Shown: positions 56,996 to 64,000 of the stretch, piece by piece
How the letters are laid out: each line of letters begins with the position of its first letter
How positions within the stretch are numbered: position 1 is the stretch's first letter
Assembly: GCA_001972305.1 (NCBI GenBank)
Contig: BDDD01002385.1
Coordinates: 91,991 to 155,990 of the forward strand
Origin: Cephalotus follicularis
Lineage: Eukaryota; Streptophyta; Magnoliopsida; Oxalidales; Cephalotaceae
Direction of reading: 5' to 3'
DNA length: 64,000 nucleotides
Made by a program: the position numbers and the translations under genes
The notes under the pieces: model-generated
What the model was told of the DNA's origin: nothing
The model's database searches: none
What the model saw: the letters and a program-made list of their open reading frames with translations, nothing else

Positions 56996-59169
56996 CCATG
57001 ATGTGATCAGCGTTATCTCATCCCCACTCGGCTATGACCTCAAAAGGGTAGGTAGTCGATGGAAGTACTATCTCAGGCCGGAGGGGCAAAGTAGTACTCA
57101 GACCTACGAATTGTTTGTCCCTACGTATGATTTCTGATTGTTTAAAGAGTGTCTACAGGCCTATGGCCTTTGATGTGATTAGGACCAGCCAAGTATACCA
57201 TTGCTTAGGGACGGTTGGTATACTGACGCTGTCCACAATTTTCATTCATACTCATGACATTATATGACACATGATACACATTGTTCACTACATGACATAT
57301 GATTATATTGATTACATGCATAGCACATTACTACCATGTGGCATGCATGACATATTGTTATATACCTATTGCACTACATGGCATATAGTATACCTACATG
57401 ACATTATGTCGCTAACCCATTTCCCCTGTATGCGGAATGGGTCAGGCTCAGGCCCAGGTGATGGACTGCAGTGAGGTAAGCTGAGAAGGACGGGTTTTCT
57501 ATAGTAGATTTTGTTAGCCAATTGTGTATGGAGTTGCTTATGAAGAGTTGTATAAAAATGGGCCTCATGTTTATGGTTTACTTATATGAGACGTATAAAA
57601 GGACTTGTATTTATATATGATTGCACGGATGTATAAGACTTGTAATGTATAGGAGACAAAATCTAAAGATGTATAAGAGTTGTTTTATTTCAGCTATCGA
57701 CCTGTCGACATGTGGCAGTGCTTATGATATGTGTGTTGATGTATTAGACAGGGACAGGTCCATCATTCGAGTTGTTGTTATGATATAGTTTTTAGAATGA
57801 TGTAATAATGAGCTAAGTTGTGATTGCTGAGGGCTGAGCCCCATATTTATATAAACTGCTGATTCCTCCTTCGGGAGTGTGAATATATATAATTGAGTTT
57901 TTCTTTACAGGGGGTTAAGTCCGATAAACGAATACTTCATGCCTGATTTTTGGGAGATTTTTAAGAGCTAGTTTTTATTCGAATTGATTATTCCGTTGAT
58001 GTATTATGACTTTGATTTAAAGATATATATATGTATATAGCACTTTGGAGTATGATTACGATATAAATGGATTAAAGGGAATGTATATCACGCGTCCGAT
58101 GTTGGGGTTTACTCCCGCGGTTCGGGGCGTGACACGCATAGCGCCCGTGTGAATAAAAGAGGGAGAAGAGAGATAGAGTGAGACACAGGAGAGAGAAGGC
58201 AGAGCAGCGGGAGGGAGAGAAAGGGAGAGAGACGCCAGCGAGGCGCGACGCCAGAAAGGGAGAGCGTCGGTCAGAGTGCACTGCCAACGGTAAGCTTCTT
58301 CCTCCTTCCTTCTTCTATTTTCTTTTCCATTTCCCCGGTGCTTTGCGCCACTGTCACGCACTGCAGTGTGTTCCTCCACCGGGAACCATCATGGGTAGAG
58401 CGGGTTTTGGTCATGAAAACTAGCTCTTCCATTAATTTTTGGTGTTGGCTGAGGTGTATTTCTGCCTGAATCAGCCGGATTGTGGTGCTGAGTCAACTCG
58501 ACGAGTCCATCTCGCTGTCGCCTGTGACACGGCGTTTGGCGTCGAGTCACGGTGAGTTACGGTCCCCAGTGGGTTTGTTGAAAGATTTTGATGTCGGTTA
58601 TGGCATGACCGGAGCTAGGCGAATTGGTCGGAGCTCAGGCAAGGAGCGCCAGGGCCGATTCCTGGCGAGTCTCTGGCAGAGACATGACGAGCAGGCCTCG
58701 TGGACGCTTGTTTGTGAAGTGGACAGAGTTGTGGAAGTCTGGCCAGTCAACTCAGTGAGTTTGACTCACTGTCGGCTGTGACTGAATGATTTGTCGTGCG
58801 TAACGGCAAGACACCGACAGTATTGAATAGATCATACAATGTGGAACCTATTTATGGGTGTCCCCGGAGCTGAGAGAGTGGGCTGGAAACTGGCCGAGCT
58901 CCGATGGCGACAGTATTGTGATTCCGATGTGTAAAGTGTAACGAAATGTATTGTGTGTGCAGTGTGAAGAGATTGGCTGAGGATAGGAGGTTCGGTAGCT
59001 AAATCGCTAACAGGTAGGTTATACTATTTGCCACATTTCTACATTTGTATGGATTATTGCTGCTGTTAAGTGATTGTTGATTGCTTACATGTTAAAACGG
59101 ATTTCATGGATTTTGGACATAGTTTCACTGATCTGTGAACTATTTTGTAAACAGCATTTTCTATCAAAA

Positions 59170-59330
59170 CCGTCGACACTTTATGTTTTCAAAACCAAAC
59201 CCGTCGACGCTTTCATATTTAAACTGAGTGGTCGATGTTTTATACTTATGATTTCTAAAACTGTCGACTCTTTTGTGTGTTAACTAAATAGTCGACACTT
59301 TACATTTTTAAACTAAACTAATCGATGCTT
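59170..59330. repeat. Palindrome array in second LTR of N
   Basis: Same array as 55015-55174: CCGTCGACACTTT, CCGTCGACGCTTT and decayed forms about 30 bp apart. Confidence 0.78.
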
Positions 59331-59587
59331 AGTGCTTGTTTTGCGAAATGTCACTATTTCTCACAGTTTTCAATTCCAAAATGTTTCTTCTTTAAACTGA
59401 TTCCATAGGAAGTGTAACGCCCGGTATTTTCCTGAATGTAATATTTTGATTTATGATGTAATCATTAAACTTGACTTAATGAGAATGTGGAGCTTTTGGA
59501 CTCAAAAGATGCTTGCAAACCCTAGTTATGGACTTAAAGATGGAGTGTGTATGTTAAAGCATGAAACGACGCTGTTTTGGCCAAAAG

Positions 59588-59735
59588 ACATCGACGTCTT
59601 TTGGAAAGACGTCGACTCCTTTGTGAGCTAGGGCACACGTGAATGCATGGGCATGCACGTCGATTCGGGAAGGAGGCATCGACACCTTCCTACGAATGGA
59701 CAAAGACATCGACATCCAAGGAAAGACGTAGACGC
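59588..59735. repeat. Palindrome array in LTR K (6 sites)
   Basis: AAAGACATCGACGTCTTT and variants have centres near 59592.5, 59613.5, 59661.5, 59680.5, 59710.5 and 59730.5; steps are 21, 48, 19, 30, 20. Confidence 0.78.
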
Positions 59736-60537
59736 CTTTGTATGAATGGACATCACGTTCTTCGTCTGCAGAAGTAACATGCACGGGGAATTGTTTAAAG
59801 GCTTACCTAACGCCTTTTTGAGTGCTATGTGGAGTGTTGTGCATGTGGGTGGATTGCCAGAACATGCCCTCACATGATTCATGCAAGGGGAATCCTCACC
59901 TGCTACCTGCAGTGTAAAGAATGGTTAAAGAATGTAAAACAAATGCAGAAAGGGAGTAGGTGAGAGAGAGTTGGAAAATAACTGCCTGTTATTGATCAAA
60001 TCGATCATCACTGTTTACTGTACTGTTACTGTTTAAATGCACTATTTCCTCTGTGAATTGTTTGTGATTGTGTTTGAGCTGCTAGTTGCGTGGCGGAGGT
60101 TGCCAATGATGACTAGTGGTAAGGGTGGGCCTAGGGGCCTGGAGCATGGCTAGGTGTCCCACTGTACTGTTGCCTCACCCGGTTGCCCGATGTGGGGATC
60201 GTCGTGGGAGTGTAGCGTGGGGCCAGGAGTTGGCGGCGCTATAACTGTTATTGTGGTCCTTTGTGGACATACTGACTGTTGTGGTCCTATGCGGACATAC
60301 TGTACTGTACTGTTTACTGGTCCTTTACGGACATTACTGTGATTGTTGACGTAGCCCTGGCCGGGTTACTACTGCACTGTTACTGTACACATATATTTTC
60401 ATATATGTAACACTGATATTTTACTGTACTGATATACGTATTTTTATATATGTATAAATTGGGTCTCCACTGCACTGCATCATTTATGCATTCATATCAT
60501 GACATGTATTATGTTAATCCCGATTTACTGTTATAAC

Positions 60538-60562
60538 TTAGCAGAGTGAGGACAAAGGCTAA
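60538..60562 (+). other. Inverted repeat in LTR K
   Basis: TTAGCA, 13 bases, GGCTAA. K version of the stem in A and G. Confidence 0.5.
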
Positions 60563-61034
60563 CCCCCCTACAGTTTTAGATTGATTTCAGGTTGATGCAG
60601 CGGTTTGCTACCGTTGAGCTCCGTGGAGCTAAGTGGAGTTTATGTTGTTTCTGCTTTTGAGAAACGTTATGGATCATTGTAATAATTGAATCGATGTATT
60701 GATGAATAATGTTCCATTGTTATGGTTCTGTTTCTGAAGGAATTTTATATTGTACTGTATTGTTCACACTCCGTTTTATGGGCGATTAACTTTTATGACC
60801 TGTATTTGGGTAGCGTGCGGTATGGGACGCACGTTACGTGATGACAGCTTATGTTCTTTTATGCTTCCGCGACTGTTATGCTTGGAAAAGTTTTAAATTT
60901 CACGGTTTCGCATGAGCTGTATTATATGTTAATTGCCTTTACCGCTTTAATGCTGCGTTTATTGTAAACGAGAGTTCCTGGAGACATACGTTCCTGACAT
61001 TGAGCATGAGCGACGAGAGACCGAGCTCTTAGAG

Positions 61035-61400
61035 TTGCGGCAAGGAGAGATGACTATTGCTGAATATCAAGCAAAGTTCATGGAGCTAGCCAGACATTTA
61101 CCGTACCTGGTTGCTGATGAAGCAAAGAAGATACGGAGATTCTTGAGGGGACTGCGACCGGATTTACGGTCGAGAAATAGAGCCATGGGACTAAAGATGT
61201 ATGTGGAAGTTGCCCAGAAAGCCAGACTACTGGAGATGATATCTAATGAGGACCGAGCTGAGAGAGCTCGCGCGAAGGAGAGTAAGCAGAGTCCTGTACA
61301 GTCCAGACTGGCACCGTCGAGATGGCGAGATGGTGGTTCTCCGACGAAGTCATCGAAGAACAGAATTCAGCAGACTGCTTCTCAGGGTACTCCCAGCTAG
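61035..61400 (+). pseudogene. Gypsy gag remains (element K)
   Basis: The stretch EMTIAEYQAKFMELARHLPYL, followed by KKIRRFLRGLRPDLRSRN, is the end of the chromovirus gag domain, followed by a basic, polar segment. Related sequence begins near 60,968. The N-terminal half of gag is not seen. In the family gag forms the particle. Confidence 0.85.
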
Positions 61401-61418
61401 GGGAGTGATGCTAGATCT

Positions 61419-62897
61419 GTGACATGCTTTTACTGTGGTCGCGCTGGCCACCAACAGAAGGATTGCTGGAAGTACAATGGATGGTGTTTGAGGTGCGGAG
61501 CACCGGGACATTCAGTGAAGGATTGCCCAAAGATTTCTTCTACAGCGCCTACTAGGCCGGGGAGCAGCAGTGGTGCGGCTGCGGGGCCATCACAGAGGAG
61601 AGATACTGGCAAGGGAATCGCAAAAGGTAGAGTCTTTGTACTTGCTCAGACTGAGGTTCCAGAGTCGACTTCCGTTGTTGGAGGTACTCTGTATATATGT
61701 GGTTATTCTGCTAGAGTACTGATGGATTCAGGTGCATCGCATTCATTTATATCTGCATGTTTTGCATCTTGTTTAGATGTTACCCCTGACTGCTTATCTT
61801 ATACACTTGATGTGAGTACACCGACTGGGACTTCTATGTATACTGACTCGGTATATAAGAGTTGTGAGATGTCTATGGCAAGCATTCCTCTATATGCAGA
61901 TCTGATTGTACTGCCTATCCGTGACTTCGATGTGATATTGGGGATGGATTGGCTATCGGCGCACCGTGCTCGTATGGACTGTTACCACAAGACTGTGGAT
62001 TTTTGTCTACCCGACGGAACGACCTTTCAGTTCAAGGGAGACAAGGGATTTTCAACACCGATCATATCTTTTATCCGAGCATCGAGATACCTGGAGAAGG
62101 GATGCGAAGGATTTTTGGCCTATGTTGTTGATCAAAGGAAAGAGAAAGGCTTGAGCTTGGAGGAAATTCCAGTAGTGTGCGAATTTCCAGATGTGTTTCC
62201 TGATGACTTGGGATCCTTACCACCCAAGAGGAGTATGGAGTTCGTTATTGATCTTGTTCCTGGAACGGCTCCTATCTCTAAATCACCCTATCGGATGGCT
62301 CCAGCTGAGTTACGAGAGCTGAAACTACAGTTACAAGACCTGATTGATAAGGGTTTTGTAAGACCCAGTGTTTCTCCATGGGGTGCACTGGTGCTGTTCG
62401 TTAAGAAGAAGGATGGGTCGATGAGACTCTGTATCGATTACCGCATGCTGAACAAAGAAACTATTAAGAACAAGTATCCTTTGCCCCACATTGACGATTT
62501 ATTTGATCAGTTGCAAGGATCGAGGGTGTTTTCTAAGCTCGATTTGAGAACGGGTTACCACCAGTTGCGAGTGAAGGAAGGGGACATTGAGAAAACTGCC
62601 TTCCGAACACGGTATGGTCACTACGAATTCTTTGTGATGCCGTTTGGTGTTACCAATGCACCGACAGCTTTTATGTCATTGATGAATGACGTATTTCGAC
62701 CGTACTTGGATCAGTTTGTCGTGGTATTCATTGATGATATATTGGTATACTCGAAGAGTGAGGAGGAGTACACTCGACATTTGAGGATAGTATTACAGAT
62801 TCTCAGAGAACACCGACTGTACGCCAAGTTCGGCAAATGTGAGTTTTGGCTGGACCATGTGACTTTTCTTGGTCACATAGTATCTGGAGAAGGCTGA
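61419..62897 (+). pseudogene. Gypsy zinc knuckles, protease and reverse transcriptase (element K)
   Basis: Open for 492 codons. Two CCHC knuckles ([14 protein letters not shown] at residues 3-16, [14 protein letters not shown] at 23-36) precede the protease ([13 protein letters not shown] near residue 100; [16 protein letters not shown] near 175). RT follows, with [51 protein letters not shown], and the polymerase motif [11 protein letters not shown] near residue 440. The order and spacing are those of a Del/Tekay-type gypsy pol. It is part of a longer, broken polyprotein. Confidence 0.92.
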
Positions 62898-64000
62898 CGG
62901 TGGATCCGTCAAAGACTGAAGTGGTTAAAGACTGGCCGCAACCAAAGAATGTGACGGAGGTGCGTAGTTTCCTTGGTTTGGCGGGATATTACCGGAGGTT
63001 TATCCAGAACTTTTCAAGGATAGCCGAACCCTTGACCAGACTGACTCAGAAGAAGACTCTGTTTGTCTGGGATGAAAACTGCGAGGCTAGTTTTCGCGAG
63101 CTGAAGGGCCGGATGGTTTCCGCTCCTATCTTGGCATTACCTGAGGGTAATGAAGACTTCGCGGTGTACAGTGATGCATCGGGTAAAGGTTTGGGCTGTG
63201 TATTGATGCAACGAGGCAGAGTGATTGCATATGCCTCACGGAAGCTTAAACCATACAAAGAAAATTACCCAACTCATGACCTTGAGCTTGCAGCTATCAT
63301 CTTCGCCCTTCAGAAGTGGAGGCACTACCTTTATGGGGCGCAGTTTGAGATCTTTACCGATCACAAAAGCTTGAGGTATCTGTTTTGTCAAGATACACTG
63401 AATATGAGACAGCGCAGGTGGGTAGAATTCTTCAATGATTATGACTGCAGCGTACAGTACCACCCGGGGAAAGTGAATGTGGTCGCTGATGCCTTGAGCC
63501 GCAAGGCTATGCTTGCTAGTACCATGGTGTCACAATGGAAGATGTTGGAAGACTTCCGAGAATGGTCTCCATTCAATCAGTCACCGGGGATCTTCCTAGC
63601 CGACATGCGGGTAGAACCAGTGTTACTACATCGCGTCAAGGAGGCACAACCACATGATCCTGAGTTACAGAAGATTCGAGAGAATCTAAATTCGGAGTCT
63701 GATTTCAGGGTACATGATGATGGTATTCTGAGATATCGGGGACGAGTATGTCTTCCGAATGAACCAGAATTAAAGGGTAGATTACTCCACTGTGCTCATA
63801 AATCTACGTATAGTATACATCTTGGTAGTACCAAAATGTATCAAGACATGAAGAAGTGTTACTGGTGGCCCGGTATGAAGCGAGAGATCACTGAATATGT
63901 TGCAAAGTGTTATACTTGCCAGACAGTTAAGGCCGTGCATCAGAGACCGGCAGGGTTGCTGCAACCCTTGCCCATTCCAGAGTGGAAGTGGGAACATGTT
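62898..64000 (+). pseudogene. Gypsy RT end, RNase H and integrase start (element K, cut by window edge)
   Basis: The thumb of RT ([17 protein letters not shown]) is followed by RNase H ([61 protein letters not shown]), a linker, and the integrase zinc region ([33 protein letters not shown]). The last bases in the window enter the integrase core (PEWKWEHV). A carries the matching part from 10054. Confidence 0.9.

Larger units (their letters stand above)
53872..59412 (+). mobile_element. Element N: two E-like LTR copies head to tail, holding P and K
   Basis: The first LTR copy runs from about TGTAAGCCCGC (53872) to GGGGCGTGACA (58133). It shares with E the CGCATAGCGCC region, the palindrome array, the text around GGCCTATGGCCTTTGATG, the TGACCCATT inverted repeat and the TTCG-loop stem. 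At 58134 a second copy begins inside the LTR at CGCATAGCGCC and runs to K at 59413. No primer site or interior lies between them. The copies differ by roughly 12%. The exact start is uncertain. Confidence 0.65.
59413..60970 (+). repeat. 5' LTR of K
   Basis: Shares its start with R and A. It holds a palindrome array (59588-59735), three copies of TGGTCCTTTGTGGACAT-like text near 60250-60340 and the inverted repeat at 60538-60562. The stretch around 60590-60700 (GTTGAGCTCCGTGGAGC) is shared with LTR G. No gene is seen. Confidence 0.75.
49729..64000 (-). mobile_element. Element M: Ty1/copia element, 5' part, host of D and N
   Basis: Copia sequence on the minus strand: gag remains (50071-50693), a leader related to that of B, a decayed primer site (52146-52157) and an LTR from 52159. 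The LTR is interrupted at about 53871 by N and does not resume within the window. The left boundary with D is at 49728/49729; CATGT may be its duplication. M is the oldest element in view. It is broken, and only a part is visible. Confidence 0.7.
59413..64000 (+). mobile_element. Element K: Ty3/gypsy element, 5' part, runs off right edge
   Basis: The 5' LTR starts TGTAACGCCCGG at 59413, after GGAAG (59408-59412). It is followed by gag, zinc knuckles, protease, RT, RNase H and the start of integrase, in gypsy order, to the window end. The join between LTR and gag near 60,970 shows neither the usual LTR end nor a primer site. K is the same family as A. The coding part in view has only a few breaks, so K may be among the younger elements, but its other LTR is not available for dating. 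Confidence 0.85.

Noticed and set aside
58056-58423. Frames of 71-107 codons in the second LTR of N
   Set aside because: The same GA-rich LTR part occurs at 53906-54243 and in E and G. It is repeat sequence, and the frames shift between copies.
1-64000. tRNA, rRNA, host exons, Helitrons, Polintons and cut-and-paste DNA transposons
   Set aside because: I looked for terminal inverted repeats with transposase, Helitron ends, capsid or polymerase-B genes, tRNA cloverleafs and spliced host-type coding sequence, and saw none I could support by eye. Very decayed pieces could be missed.

Overview
The window is plant nuclear DNA made almost entirely of nested LTR retrotransposons. I find no host protein gene, rRNA or tRNA gene. 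The evidence for a plant is: Ty1/copia and Ty3/gypsy (chromovirus-type) coding remains, primer sites complementary to initiator tRNA-Met (TGGTATCAGAGC), purine tracts of the AAGGAGGGGAGGA kind just before 3' LTRs, and a SIRE/Maximus-like copia solo LTR. A eudicot is likely but the species cannot be told. The setting looks like gene-poor heterochromatin.

Layout, with my letters for the elements. The outermost element in view is copia M (minus strand, from 49729, LTR from 52159). Gypsy D sits in M; its 3' LTR starts at 13503 and ends at 49728, split into three pieces. Gypsy A (to 13276) sits in D, copia B (2391-10053, minus) sits in A, and the F-family gypsy C (1-2390) sits in B. Also in D's LTR lie E (13799-42766, target-site duplication GAGAA) and J (43201-48002, minus solo LTR, AGTTC). 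E holds G (15209-31054, GGATA/AGATA) and H (37604-42044, TGACA). G holds F (15568-25199, GGCGC). J holds solo LTRs Q (43561-45374, GAATC) and R (46342-46812, GCAGT). Right of D, M's LTR is entered by N (from about 53872), which holds solo LTR P (55399-56453, GATGG) and gypsy K (from 59413, running off the right edge). The nest is at least five levels deep. LTR-pair divergence judged by eye follows the nesting order: F about 3-5%, H about 4%, G about 7%, E about 10%.

Most autonomous-type copies (B, F, A, K) are broken fossils. E and G have very long LTRs (3.2-3.8 kb) around short, largely non-coding interiors, as in LARD-type derivatives. H keeps only gag.

The most striking signal is not a gene. 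The LTRs of most of these elements, of both superfamilies, carry arrays of short palindromes (CAGTCGACTG, GCGTCGACGC or GTCAGCTGAC, with decayed variants). Their centres are spaced about 21 bp apart (mostly 19-22), with occasional 28-33 bp steps, while the sequence between sites is not conserved within an array. The same LTRs also carry small inverted repeats, often some 300-400 bp from the LTR end.
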